Shown here piece after piece: positions 11,249-26,200 of a stretch of DNA of 64,000 nt. How positions within the stretch are numbered: the stretch's first letter is position 1; every line of letters starts with the position of its first letter. Both the position numbers and the translations under genes were made by a program. Source of the DNA: Prochilodus magdalenae (taxonomy: Eukaryota > Chordata > Actinopteri > Characiformes > Prochilodontidae); assembly GCA_024036415.1 (NCBI GenBank), contig JAMWET010003146.1, positions 62,001 through 126,000 of the forward strand, written 5' to 3'. A model generated the notes under the pieces. It was given only the letters and a program-made list of their open reading frames with translations, was not told the origin of the DNA and did no database searches.

Positions 11249-14200
11249 CTTTCAGCAGAAACAATGACTGGGTTTAATATCGGCAGGGCTAACTGCAAAA
11301 CTACAAAACAAATCTTGGAGTCTTTTTGAAATCTTGGAGTCTTAGAGGTTTTGAGGAAACTACTGTGGAAGTTCAAACAAGACAAAATTCAGTTCCCATC
11401 CACATTCCAAATATAGTCCACCACCCAAGACATGCACAGCGCTAACCGGTGGGATCGAAGAGTCTTTCCATTAGAGACTGGAGGGAATCTAGGAATAGCT
11501 AAACGCTACAAGTTTTGTAGGGTCCCCTCTAGTGGTGCCACACTGACGCAACGTACTGACTCCAAAGCATATTTAACCATGCAAATAATATACTATTATA
11601 TTAAGTGACCTCATTTAAGTCTTCAGCTTGGCCAAGATGGACAGCTGCTGAGTTTTGCTTCTATTCAACATCAATATTTTTGTTTCTATTTCATTGACTG
11701 GCCCTGTCAAACATAATATCCGGCCTGCAAATAAGAAAAGACACGAGGAGATGTTTTTTTGTAATAGTTACAGAACAGTGGTGGAATTTAATTGCTCAAA
11801 CTGACATTAGAAGTGTGTAGAAGTCTGAGTTCTCAGTTTAATAACAGGCATGTTCAGTATAATGGGCCTGTACTTCCTAGTGTTATGTTGAAGAAAATAT
11901 GAAATGGTTGGTGGGGTGAGATTTGATAAGCCCCAGAGAGGAACCCTCAGGGCCTTGAAGGCCTTCAGAGAATGTATAAAACTACTGGGAACTCCAGGTT
12001 CATTGTTGAGTTCTGAAACAATAAGGGTTCAGTTCTTCAAAACTGTGCAACTGAGGTATGTAGGTAGACACACAAACATAATTGAGCTCTCTTACTGGTT
12101 AGGACTGCCTTCTTCAAGATATTTAAAATACCAGCCAGCACATGTGACAGAGGAATCAACCTCCATCATGTTTTGATTTCCAATAGGCAGGACCAGTTTC
12201 CTGAGAAAACAGGTATGCTGTCTGGAAGTACAGGCTAGATGACGACTGACTATATGAGTGGCAGCCTAATCAATGAGCTGCAGATCTTTACCAGGCCTTT
12301 CTACCGAACTGACACTGTCAAAGGTCACGTCCATCATCAGCAAGTAAAACATGGAACGTCTTTAAGAAGCTTCGAATGTTTAAACCTGAACAGTCAAAAA
12401 CCCGAACGTGAATCACTGTAAGCTTGGCGCAAACACACTACTAGAATCCTAAAATTAGCATTACTGTCAAGGTGACATTTATAATTGAACTGAAGGGCTA
12501 GCTCTAATAGTCACGGTTCGCCACTGGTAAGTGCTGTATGTAATTAAACCGGCTGAGAAAGAAAAAAAACCAAAACGTTTCTTGACATTAAAATGAGTAC
12601 GTCCAGTTGGCACTGAACCTGAGGAGTGACTCATAATCTTCCATTACTTATGAGCCACGTTAGCCTCGTAGCTCAAGGGCAAAACTAAAGAAGCTAAACC
12701 TCAGGCACCAAACATGTCTCGGCTGACTGACTGCATTTGGGGTTAAGGGGCAAATAGTGTAAACGTCTGCTGAGTCTTCCTAATCTCTCATATAACTCAT
12801 ATATCTTAGTCTATAAAAAGGTCACCCCGCTGTCCAATTAATTTAAACAGAGTGTTTAAATGGACACTTTGACCAAAACAGCAGTAAGGCCGATAGATAA
12901 ATATTAATCTAATGGATAGATTCATAAATCAGAGCCAGTAGAATGCTGGCTCTAAAAGGCTCCCTCTTTTATAATATTTGTTTTGCTTATGTGTGAGTCG
13001 GTGATTTCTACAGTGGTTAATGCAGCCGTTCACCTGTAGGTGTACTCGGACACGTTTATCTTCCCCTTCTCTCCTGTGGTCTCGGTGCGGCTTGTCAGGT
13101 TGACCGTGTTGCCAAACAGGCAGTAACGGGGCATTCTCTGACCTATGACCCCTGTCACGACCTCGCCAGTGTGGATCCCAATGGTGATCTAAAGACAAGA
13201 ACAAGCAAGCGGTTAAAGCAGTGGCATGAAAACGCTGCTGTTTGTTAAGTGCAGTTTTTCCACATCAGTCTCTGGAGAGAATTTGTGTTCAAAGCTTTAA
13301 ACCTGAGTTTAATAGTTCATTATGTGGTATAGCATTCTCTCTGCTTATCAGATTAACAGAATTCACTATCAGATTTGATGTTTTGGTTTAGGTTTTCACT
13401 AAAACTACATTACCCAGCATGCACTGGGTTAACCCAACCTTTAGGAATCACTGTGGTGCCAACCAATCACCAGCCACTAATCTGTAGGCCAGACCATACA
13501 ACCAAGCTAGCATCAGTGCAACTTGTACCTCAGTTGTCGGATACAATCATAAAGAAAACAGAGATTCTGTCTTTATTCAGCGCTACATGGACACCAGAGA
13601 CGCTTTTCAGGCTTTCAGCGATAGAAGGGAAGCAAGACGCCAAACTGAGGTAGGACCTCTACCTCGCCAGGTAGCTCTGTTTAGCGTATTGCCTGTTCTC
13701 CTCCTCATCTGATTGGGCATTCCTGCTTTTTCGGTACTCCAGAGCTGTACAATGTGCTGTTTACAACCTTTATGATGATATTAATGACTAACATATGCAA
13801 AGGAGCATCTAGCCAACCGTTATGAATTTTTACCCTAGGTCACAGATCTTATCCTGAGTGGTCGCAGATGTTCTCTGGGCGTCTGGATTACTCAAATCAT
13901 AATCACATAATCCTACAAGTGTAAATTATTTTACCCAAAAGTAATCAAGTGGTCAGTAAATGGTTTGAACAGTATGAAAACAATGTAAATCACAGGCAGC
14001 CCCAGATCTCAACACAGCTGGATGTCTATGGGAGATTTTAAACCGGTCTCTGCTGCCTTCATCACAACACCAAGGTGGGAATGTCTTTCAGAAGGATGTT
14101 GTTCCAGGCCTTTAGCACAGTTCCAAATCGAGGGAGATCTGGTGGTTTGCGGAGTCCCAGCATCTTGCTTAGACACATTATGTTGGTTTTCCCCTTCATT

Positions 14201-17200
14201 TGTCTATGTATAAACAGACATACGGCCACAGACCGTGCCCTCCTGTGCCCTGTGGATGGGAGCGGTGTCATTCAGGAACAGACACCCATCAGGATAGACA
14301 TGTTTCATCATAGGATAGAAGTGATCAGAACAACTTTGTATTGATTTGCTTTGACGGTTCCCTCTAAGTTCCTCCCCCCAGCAGCATAATAGAGCGAGGA
14401 CCTCCTCTCTGTAAGGTTCAGATCCAGACCACTGTCTTGGTGTTCACTGCACATGCATCTGACCATATTGGCTTTCTTCTTCATGTCTTTGTTGATCAGC
14501 GGCTGGTTTTACACCCCATGACTCTCACACATGCACTGTTCTTTGTAATGAGGGGTTTATACACTGAGGCACAACTACAGTATCCCTCTTGGTGCAGCTG
14601 TGGATGGACTGTTCTTGCTGACAGTCTGGTCACGTTCTCTACCTACATTTGAGGAACAGCTGATGTTCTGTTTTGCTTATGTAGTGAATGAGCATCACAG
14701 TCACTGGATGTGTGCGTTCAACCAGTTTCTAGCCAATGTCCTTCGAACAGACCTAAATACAGATGTGACTTTAGTCTCTGGTTGTACTGAAACACTACCA
14801 GTTGAGCAGACGTTGTGGCTGAAGGCCAGTACTAAGTCCTCTGCATATGTTCCACCTGCCCTAGTGATCCAAAATCGAAGTAAAGCACAACAGGTTGAAA
14901 CCTGGTTAACTGTATCATGTAACACAGCTGTCTGTCTTCCTCTGTGCTTGTTCTGTTTATGCTCTGTATTCTCAGGTGTAGACTAAAACTGTTTTGGCCT
15001 TGATTGACTCTTAACCCTAATTATCTTTGTTTCATTAAAACAAATGACTGAACACTCCATTGTGCCACTCCCAAAACAACCATTCCACATTACTATGGGG
15101 TCTAGCATTGCCAACCCCACTTATCAGATTGATAGAATTCACCATCAGATTTGATGTCTTGGTTTAGATTTTCACTAACACTACATCACCCAGCATGCAT
15201 TGGGTAAGCCCAACCTTTAGGAATCACTGTGATGCCAACCAATCACAGCTGCTGGGCTTGCCACTAATCTGTAGGCCAGACAAAACAACCATTAGTTGCG
15301 ACTCGTACCTCAGTTGTCGGATACAATCATTAAGAAAACAGAGATTCTGTCTTTATTCAGCGCTACATGAACACCAGAGACGCTTTTCAGGCTTTCAGCG
15401 ATAGAGGGGAAGCAAGAAGCCAAACTGAGGTAGGACCTCTACCTCGCCAGGTAGCTCTGTTTAGCGTATTGCTTGTTCTCCTCCTCATCTGATTGGCCAT
15501 TCCTGCTGTTTCGGTACTCCAGAGCTGTACAATGTGCTGTTTACAATCTTTATCGTGATTTAACAACTACAAGATGCAAAGGAGCATTTAGCCAACCGTT
15601 ATGAATTTTTACCCTAGGTCACAGATCTTATCCTGAGTGGTCGCAGATGTTCTCTGGGCGTCTGGATTACTCAAATCATAATCACATAATCCAACAAGTG
15701 TAAATTATTTTACCCAAAAGTAATCAAGTGGTCAGTAAATGGTTTGAACAGTATGAAAACAATGTAAATCACAGGCAGCCCCAGATCTCAACACAGCTGG
15801 ATGTCTATGGTGGACCTTAAACCAGTCTTTACTGCGTTCATCGGAACTTTGGTGGCAGGTGGCAGGCAGTAAAGTCTTTCAGAAGGATGTTGTTCCAGGC
15901 CTTTAGAACAGTTCCAGACTTACAGTTCCAACATAAACCTCCTCATGTCCTGAAATTCAGATCTAGATCATTGTTTTGGTGTTCACTGCACATGCATCTG
16001 ACCATATTGGCTTTCTTCTCCATGTCTTTGTTAATTAGCAGCTGGTTTTACACCACAGAACTCTTAAACAAAGTTTGAGCTTATTTGGTAGAACAGTTCA
16101 TATACATATATTCCATGTATCTGAGAACACTGAAGGAGAACAGTTTCCATTAGCTAGAGCCAAGCTCTGTCCAACAGGTCAAAACAAAGTGCTGGCCAGA
16201 CCTTCAGCCACAAAGACTTCTCAACTTACCAAAAAGACTTGGTACCACCAGTGACTAAAGTGCATTTTGATCTGTTTTGAAGGAAATCAGTAGCTACCCT
16301 GTGCATTAGCCTTGGCATTAAAGACCTGCCTGCTAAAATCCCACGGTATGGTCATTAGTTTCTTTATACAGTAAACCTTAAAATAAATGTGTGTGTGTGT
16401 CGGGGGGGGGATCCTTCAACCGTCCAGCACAGGACCGAATCATGTTGGAAATGTCTCTGCACTCAGTGAGCTCTGAAGTGGACTCAGCTCAAAATGTTAA
16501 TGTGGGTTTATTTTTAAACAGCGAAGGACCTGATGATTTTCAGGGAGGTTTCTTTTTCCTCTACTATTTGCATGTGCCTGGGCGAGAGCGAAAGTGTGTT
16601 TATGTATGGTGCCTATTTGTTTGTGCCAACCGGTCCTCAATAAATAGGGTCTGCTTCGTTTGACAGTGTGCTGTTTTCCAACACCACCCCTGCAAGAGTT
16701 ACAGATACAATAACAATCCTGAGACGTCGCTTTAAACAAAAGGACACGCTGCGGAGGCTCACGTTTATAGCAGCTCGCTCCAGACACTTCTCAAAAGTGC
16801 ACGGCGGGTATTTATAGCATGCCCAGTACACGTGGGATCGCTAGTTGAGTAGCGGACTGGATGTCTGAAACATACTGAAAGTTGCAGCCTTTAGAGGCTG
16901 TAAAATTAGTTCTGCTCTCAAACCAGGCTCAAACATCAGCTGCACACAGTTCTCCTAAAAGAAGCCAAATCATGTATAGCGCTGAAGTGTTCGCTGTTTA
17001 GTATTGAGACTAATGTAGCTAACAAGTAGCTTATACGGCACAAATTCTCAAAGTCATGACACACCTACTTCAAACCATGTTGTTTAAACCAGCAGCAGTT
17101 TAAAAAAACGTAACTTCCAGACTTGAATCCCATTGAAATGCTGTGCCAAGACCTTAAACAGGAAATTCATGCACAAAAACCATCTGATGTAGCTGATTCT

Positions 17201-20200
17201 GCAAAGAAGAGATGCCAAAATGTTTCCACTGTGAAATAAAAGACTAATTCCAAGTTATCGCAAACATTTAATTGCAGCTGTTGCTGCAAAGCGTTGCACA
17301 ACCTCTTTGTAGGACTACAGGGGCAATTACTTTTTCACATATGGTATGATATGGTTTTGAATGAATCTTGAGAATCTACAAGCTGTATTTTCTGTTTACC
17401 CATGTTTCTTTATCTATACAAAAAACTAGTTGGATGATCTGAAACCTGGATCATCATACAACTTGGGGCGCACCTATACGATATTAGGATCGGATATCGC
17501 TTCCAGTATTACCAAAATTAGCTGGATCAGGTATCGGATAGTTAGCCATGTTTGCAGGATGCCTTTAGACTTGACTTATGAGCAGAGACAACGGCATGGA
17601 GCGAGCCAGAGAATAAGCTGTATGGAGGTATTTTGCTTTACAAATTTGACAATCCTGATGCCCTAAGTCTTTCCAACATGGTTAAGTTTATGGTTTATTA
17701 ATTAAAAAAGGAATCGGATCCATGTACTGTTTATCGACCAAAGTTTATGTATCAGGGCTGGTATCAGAAGATGGGTCGGTGCATCGCTATCTACAACCTA
17801 GTGCAAACCAAAGAGCATGTTTTCTGTTTTTAGGTGTATTATATTGATAATTGAGCCTGAATTTAGTCCGTGTTTAAAGATAACAGTATGTCATGGTGTC
17901 AAAAACTAAATAAGCAAGTCTATTATTAAGAACTCATCAGTGCTTAAGATAATTTAAGCATGTGGTGTTAATTACAAGCTGACATTATGTACTAGCGACA
18001 CAAGCCTCTTAGAACTAAAGAAGCAAACTTCTTAGTTGGCCTGATCAGCTTTCTGTGGTGAAGGGAGATTGTTTAAGAGAGGTGTTTCACTTTAATACCT
18101 TCCTGGATAAGTGGTCTAAGCTACGGTGCTATTAGAGCAATCTACTATAATTTGGTGTAAATAAACCTTGTGTATCGGGTTTCTCTCATGCTTGACCTGA
18201 ATTTGCCTGATAGTCGGTTATGTAGGTCTAGAGAGAGTGACATAAGCAGAGTGGGTGTTGGCAGGGCACCTCCGACAGCTCCGCTTGTCATTCTGAACCA
18301 GCTGGGGACGTGCGACATTTCAGGAGTGACAACTAGAGAGAGAGAGAGAGATAGAGGGAGTGGGGCTCAAACACAGAGAGAGAGAGATAGAGACAGACGC
18401 ACGACAGCTTGGATAAATAACTCGCCTGTTATCTGTGATGCCACCCAATTCAACTAATCGGTGTGTCATCAACATCCAATGGTCCTCGACCCTGTGACAA
18501 AGCAACAGCCCGTCATGCTGACCAGGACTGGCAACCCATAAAGAGGCTTATATAAACTCCAGGGATGTTTTTGCGAACCATCTCTGGGTGCTGATGAGTT
18601 TTTGCTTTTCATTGTTAAAGGGGCCCTTTTATTCTCATCCACAGTGTTAATAATAGTGGTGTTGGGGTCTGCTATAGCAGACTTACACGCTTCAGTTTGA
18701 AGAGCTCCGGTGTCTTTATGCCCTGCCTCCTGATAAACCCAGTGTGCTCTGATTGGTCAGCTCGCCCACAGTGTTCTGACCGGTCAACCACGAGACGTTC
18801 CACACCTATAGGTAACCATTAAGAGACGTGTTACCACATGACGTCACCTTGTATCAGAGAAAAAGACTGGAGTTTCAACAAGGTGTTTCAGGCAGCTGGA
18901 AACCTGTGGTGTTTCCTGTGGGAGAGAGTTTCTCCCTCTGGCGTGTACATAGGCTAGTAAGGGTCTCCACATAGGGTCAGTTTGGTGTTTTCCAGTGGGA
19001 GCTAATATTAGCTAAGTTTGCTAGCTATAGCTAAAGATAACCGAGAGGCGTTTCCTCTTCTCAGCACAAAGAAAGAGCTAGAACGAGAACCGAGTGGCGT
19101 TTCCTCTTCTCGGCACAGAGAAAGAGCTAGCACGATAACCGAGTGTCGTTCCCAATCGCTTCTACTTTGTTATAATCCCACTGACAGTCAACTCATTTAG
19201 TAGGGAGGAAATTTCACAACTGGACTTGTTACACAGGTGGCCTCCTATCACGATACCACGCTGGAATTCACTGAGCTCCTGAGAGCGATGCATTCTTTCA
19301 CTAATGTGTGTAGAAGCCGTCTGCATGTCTAGGTGCTCGGTTTTAAACACCTGTGGCCATGGACGTGAACGGAACACCTGAGTTCAGTGCTTTGGATGAA
19401 TAAGTGAATACGTTTGGTCATACGGTGCAGACTGCTGTCTCATTCTAAACACTGTGGAGGCCTAGAGGAAGCGATCTTCCTTTAGATGCATACACTTTAC
19501 AAAAAAAAAAAGTCATTATTTTTAAAAGCTCAGAAACACGTCTTTTGGGGAAAAACGTTGGACTTTTGCTTTAAGGTGTATAAAATATTAATCTCCAACG
19601 CTACGGGGATGTTTTCTTTTCTTTCAGATTAGTCTGTGATGTAGTTTAAGTCCATGTCCGGAGAACCTATAAATAATTGAATACCTTAAAGTTATAAAGT
19701 ACTGCACCAAAGATACACTACTGCACTACTGAGCATCTTAGAATGAGAAATCTGAAGTAGATTTGGCTTTTATCCTGTCCATACAGGGCTGTACAGGGCT
19801 ACAATGCTGTGGGAAATGCCAGGGTAACCGAATCTCGTTCTATCAATGTTCTATCCACGTTCTATCCAAGCACACGTTTGTAGTGTGTGTGCAATATTAA
19901 ACAACATATCCCAGAAGCCCAAGTCACTTCATCAAACCAAGTCATACTAGTGTTTATTAGGAGATTTTAGCTGTTGATTAACTGCCATGTAAATAACTGA
20001 AATCCCAGGACCCACACTGATCTTTGGAGGATGGTAAGCATTGGATCAACGCTCAGCACTTTCTTCTCAATGATCTGTTGTTGATCAATGTTTAGCCTTC
20101 TTTCATTTTCCTCTTCGTCTTTTAATCCTGGGGAGCTGTGCTTTGATTTCTGATAACTTTTTGGTGACATTGTACATTTATCATGTTTCTTCTTGAAATG

Positions 20201-23200
20201 TATTTTTGTAATTGGAGCTTGGTGACCGTGTATGTAGAGGACAATATTGAAGCCACCTATAAACTATGATTCTGTTTCATAAACCATAAAACAACTGTGT
20301 TCAGTGTGTGTTAAGGTACATTCTTGTCAAAGGAGCGTTATTAACATGAGTATATTGTTAAAGCTACCCTCCCAGCTATATAATATAACATATTCATAAC
20401 TGTTTAAATACCTGCTGAGTAATAACTGTAGCAGGTCCAGTGTTTATGATGGTCATAGTCCATCTTGTAGTACTACAGAAAAGTATCCACAGTTTGGGAT
20501 CATTTCAAACTTGGAAAAAACAGGAATACGGACAGTGTGTCTACTGTAAATGTGAGCTGCCCTAGCGCAATAGCACAACATCAGTGCTCCAGCATTGCAG
20601 AGGAAAGCAGTCAGTTTACACACCCAGTCTATGGAGCAGACCAGAGACAGGGTAAGAGTAACATCAGCACCTGACATACATTAATGCAATTGGTAGTTAC
20701 AATGAAGGCTAGCACAGGATGTATGTTTATTACGGCTATATGTGTAAGAGCTGGCTAAGAATGTAAATCAATCAGGTAGCATGTTATGACGAATACGCCA
20801 AGTTAGCTGAGCTTTGCACCTTTTTGTTTTTTTTAGTCCCCTCTTATTTTCTATTTTGTGTATATATATTATTGCTCTTTAATAAAGCAAGAGTACTTCT
20901 TATTCGATTACTCAACAGAATCACTGGTAAAATATTTCATTCGCTGATTCTGTGGTATATCCAAGTTCAAGTTTCAGGTTTATTTGTCATTTGCACATCA
21001 TGTCAGGACATTTATGCATTGAAATGCTTGTGGTAAGGCTCAGGGTGATACTCATTAAGCAGAAGGCGAGAAAAACCCTGGACGGGCTGCCGGTGCACAA
21101 TTCTGCTACTAATACTACCAAAAGGCTAGAAAGCAAAATAGCTCATCTGCAAGTCTGACTACTGTAGGTCCAACAGGATTCAATTACACTCATCATTAAA
21201 AGGAAGTAGCTGCACCCAGAAGGAATCAGTCGACAGGAATGAAGCTTGGTGGGTAGGTTCGACATTTTGAGACATGCCAATTATTTAGGTTTTATACTCG
21301 GCCGTGCATGTGGCGTAAGCAAGGATGGGCCTTATTTGAGTATCTGAGTGACTATATAAGGTCTGTTGTGTGTGCTTTCCATTCTGACTCTGTTGTGCTG
21401 GTAGCATCCTTGTAAAGGGAGGCATCGTAGGGTTCTGGGAATCGGTATAGTTCATCACAAGACAAACACAAATACAGATTCACACAGGTTGCCCAGCCAG
21501 GGAATTAAACCCAGGCACTTTACTGTGCTGCCCTAGTAGGGAGCTTAATTACTAAAATAATCAATATCTGCAGCCCTGCTAAACATTACATCATTATATA
21601 ATCATATGTGATAAATTATACTTCTGAATTAATTGGTTTAAGCCAAAAGTCTTTGTTTATGTTTATTCCTATGCCAATGATAAAAACTTGAACCACATAT
21701 GCTAATATACGAACAACCTCCCTCTATCTGCTTTATGAATGTAGACCCGTCTCCATAGCTGTTACCTGCACAGGCTCCTCGTCCACCTTCACTTGCCCAG
21801 CGATCTCCATCATATCCAGGGCCAGGTGGCAGATGGACTGGGCGTGGTGGGTACACGGTTCTGGAAGGCCACTCACTGTCATGTACTTATCACCAACAGT
21901 CTCCACCTGTCAGAGAAAGACAGTAAAGCAGGAGCTCAGCTTCTTTTAGCTCAGAACTGAAGCTACCAGGGTAATGTAGCTGCCATGCAATGGAAGCTTA
22001 TGTACATATAGCATCTTATAAACTGCCTAAAATGTCTAAATCATCATCACACGTCCCCCAAACCATGTTAAATTTGATAAGAAATAATCAGAGGAAGTCT
22101 CTTACTGTAATGTTCTGGAGGTCTGGACCACCAGGTTTTGCCTTTTGCTAATCATCATCTTACAGAGGAACATAACATTCCCAATCACTGTATTCCAAGA
22201 TGACAATTCCCAAATTCACAGAGCTGTGAATGTAGCTGATTGGCATGAGGAACATTCATGATCCACATCTGGACTGTCCTGCAAAAACCCCAGATTTGAA
22301 TCTTCTTGGAAACCTGTGGGACTCCCTGGAACAACCAGTAAAACGCCAGGAAAGGTATCCATCATATCTGGCCCAACTGCACTGATCAATGATGTGGCCT
22401 ACATCCAGAAACTTGTCCAGTCCAGGTGAGCTTATTTTATCTTTAGAAATGGACAACATTTAAGGTTTTGCTACTGTTTTTAGCCATCCTATGTGCTCTT
22501 GGCTTGACCGATTGAGTACATAGGATTCAGTACATAATTGTGTGAATTAAATGTTTTGTTCTAAAACCGCTGCCTTAATACTGTAATGTCAAAACAAATC
22601 ATTTTGAATGGTCTTGTAATAAAACAGAACGAAGGCAACAGTAACAACATCTATTACAATAGCAAAGGCCCAACTGGCCACACATTGCGTTCTCACTGTA
22701 TCCTCTGACAGTTGACCCCAGCGTGTCGCCTTTTTGCTCAATACAACCAAATACCCCTCGACATATGCTTTAACACACACATCTTTGAGGGCCTGTTCCC
22801 TCGGGAGACAGTAAAAGTCTTAGGACCACCTCGACGCAGATGGTCTAAAGTAAATATTGCTTTTTTTGGTGAGCCAGCCTTGAAATTCTAGCCGCCCATT
22901 TAGGTCGGTTAGCTCAGCTTCTTAAAGTGCATTCCTGTCTGAAAGCCCGGCGTGTAAATCACAGGGGCCATCCTGTCATACCCTTGTTGTCTGGAGGGAA
23001 CATGGTATCTACAGCAGTCACTGCAATGTGCTAAAGATGAATCAGCCTCATAAACAGAATTAAATAGATCTATTGCTGTGTATTAATTGGAAACAAATTC
23101 TGAGGCTGCATAAACTACACAACTACTTAACTCTTATGTCCACCAGTCGGCTTTGTGGGAGGGACAGAGCCTGACATTAGTAATGAAGTGGCTCTGGAAA

Positions 23201-26200
23201 GCATTCTCTGCTAAACATGAGACAAAACAAACTTTGTTAGGCCTGGAAAACTGAATAATAGGCTTAATCAATTTCAATTAGACTACGGTGAAATATACAC
23301 GCACCAGCTACGTTATTAGGTATCTACACCCACTGTCAGCTCCACTGACCATATCAGCCTATCAGCCCCACTGACCATATAGGGGCACTGTGTAGTTCTA
23401 CACTTACAGACTGTAGTCCATCTGTTTCTCTGTATACTTTATTACCCTGTTCTTCAATGGTTAGGACCACCAAAGGACCACCACAGAGCATTATGTGGGT
23501 GGTGGATCATTCTCAGCACTGCAGTGACACTGACGTGGTGGTGGTGTGTTAGTGTGTGTTGTGTGAGCAGATAAGACACAGCAGTTACCTTTCTTCTCTA
23601 TAGGTATGAGCGATGGGCTGGGGTTGCCAGGTAGTGCACTTTTCCTTTATATATGTCTGTGTATTGATCTCTCTAGGTATCAGCACTGGCCCTTGTTCGG
23701 GCAGTGTCTGAGTTCATGGCAAGTTTAGACTTTAACCTTCCTACACTAGCTGGATAATATTATCCAATGGAACACTAAGCACGGTTGTAAGTCACTCTGG
23801 ATAAGAGCGTCTTCTAAATGCCTTAAATGTAAACAGTAATGTAACCGTAATTGTAATACATGGTGCTCCTATATGGTCAGTAGAGCTGATAAAATAGGAA
23901 AGACTGTAGATACATGCTACTGAACCTAATAAAGGGCTATCAAAGGTGAAAAGGTGAAAACAACATTTACAGACGTTTGCTTTTAACCTTGATCTAGTGA
24001 CTATCTCACTTTTAAAAGTTCATTATTGTTTCGGTGTGCAAATGACTGTTTCCCATCATACTGATAAAACCTAGTACATGGAACTGTAGCTGACTGCAAC
24101 CACTGTGGCTATCAAGCCTAAAAACTGCTGAAATAAACAACAAAACTTGCAAAATCACCTCAAAATCCAGCATCTGTCATCGGCCGCTAATAGCAATGGT
24201 ACTAACAAAAGAGATTTTACTTCTGTCCAGAACACTCTGATTGTTTTACTTCTTGAATTGTGCTACATGACAATCTTTTATTGATGTACTTTATAAAATG
24301 AAGCCCATAAGTTTAAAATCTTCGTGAAACAGGCTAATTGGGCAGGAAATTTTTTGTTTGTATGACAAAGACTGGGATTGTAAAAAAACAAGGCAATGAG
24401 GTAAAAAATGAAGTGCTACAATATTAAACTGTATTTCTTGTAGTAAGATATAGACCAGGTGGAATGCTGGGTAGTAGGCTAGCATGTTAGCATCTGCACT
24501 GCTCTCACTTTTCTTACACCTTAATCGCAAAACCACAAGAAAAAGACTTCAGGAAAAAAGTCAGGCTAAATAAAAGCGTGTACTGTGTAATTGTGTGTAA
24601 AACCCAAAAACTTGATTAGAAGAAAGGAGGCTGACTGGTTCCATACATGTTGAAGAGAGCTCTTGCTCGTGATTTCTATATGATACTACCGGTTAGTAAG
24701 CCTTAGGCTCACGATGGCGCAATCAGACATCAATACACTTTGATCAAAGGTTATAGAGAAACAAGAATTGTGTCTTCTGACTATGACCCAAAGGATCATG
24801 CTGTGACCATGAACATGAACTTACGATATGAAACACGGTTCATTCTAATTCCACGTTGACCGTTGTGGCTAAACATGGGAAAATGTGGCATTTTGTTTTC
24901 TTCAGCTCCTGCAGAACCCACTCCTTACCTTGTACACATAAGGGTTCTTGCGGGAGTCGGTTAAGATGTCAAACTTGGTGTAGATGTCGTTGAGAAGGTT
25001 GACGATCTTTATGGCTCCCTCGGCTGAGGCGTGTTTACTGCAGAACGCGTTGAATCCAACAATGCCGCTGAAGAGGATGGTCACGTTGTCATAGCGCTTG
25101 GCTGGCACCGGGCGTTTGTGCCTCAGTTCGTTTGCCACGGAAGGTGGTAGCACTGAATACAGCAGCCTAAAACAAAGAAAACAATGACTGAAAACTCATG
25201 TTCAAATTCAAGATGGCTGCTGCTACTGTCGTTTGCTGTGTAACACACTGTTATCTATAAAACATTTACATCTATAAAATGTAATTAGTCATTTTATCAG
25301 TTTGCAGAGTTTTTTAGCTGCCTAAAAGTGCTATCAGGAGTGGCCACACAATGTTTATATCATTTAGGTCGGCGCTAATAGCAATTTTGGGGGGCAAAAG
25401 ATTCTGCTAACTGATAAAATGAAGCGGGACTCGCCACTGACGATGACCCGCTGCTATTCTGAGTCACTCTATGACAGTCTGGCACCACACCTTTGCAGTC
25501 TTTGGCGATATTGACGTGGTGTTAGGGAAAGTCGCCACTTAATGTCGGCTTAATGTCTGATGGTAGGTGTGACGGTAAGTAAAGTACGGTGGCGGAGAAG
25601 TGCAAAACAAATCAAGTTTTCTGAAAACTAAATTACAACAAATTAAAAACAAATTTACAAGACGTTAAACACTTTTACCAGTACCAAAACATTTTTACGG
25701 ACAGGGGAGGTCTAACACACAGGAAGTGCTTTTTGCTGGTCCTTGTCAATCAAACTGTTTCACGATGGTTGAGTGAGTGGAGTTTGGGATGGTGACAACA
25801 CAACGATGGTGGCACACTTTTGTTTTTCCATTTTTCCATTTCCTTTCCTCCGTTCGCTTTTTTAAAAACTCTAAAGACACAGGAAAAACAAAAGCGTGCC
25901 AGCTGGATAAAACGTGTGCCACAAAATGGACAAAACATACCATACAGATTGATTGACAAGGGTACACAATAACCATTTCCTGTGTGCTCCGTCAGAATTC
26001 ATAGTTTGTATAGTGTTTCGGTACTGGTAAAAGTGTTTTACATCTTAAAATTACAAAAAAAAAAAATTACGTTTTCTGAATTGTTAATTTGTTTTGCACT
26101 TGAAGCATGAAACTTGAATCACTGGCCTATCTCACAATGCCAAACCAACGCACCAAGTTTCATCCCTGTCAGCTCCCTCTAGGTGCAGCTATTTGTGCAG

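Larger units (their letters stand above)
13189..21765 (-). other. gucy1b1 intron 11 (8577 bp)
   Basis: Contains the direct duplication, two Tc1 fossils, a GA-rich simple stretch, a LINE-type tail and a dispersed repeat, listed separately. 16060-17080 has a (GT)n followed by eight G at 16389-16410. 17350-18300 and 19430-20950 show no feature. Confidence 0.6.
21907..24928 (-). other. gucy1b1 intron 10 (3022 bp)
   Basis: Holds the two transposon remnants listed. 22440-23290 and 23910-24900 contain no recognisable feature. Confidence 0.65.

Noticed and set aside
14600..14986. 128-codon plus-strand frame
   Set aside because: Lies in repeat-like intronic sequence, with no domain and no splice signals tied to a transcript.
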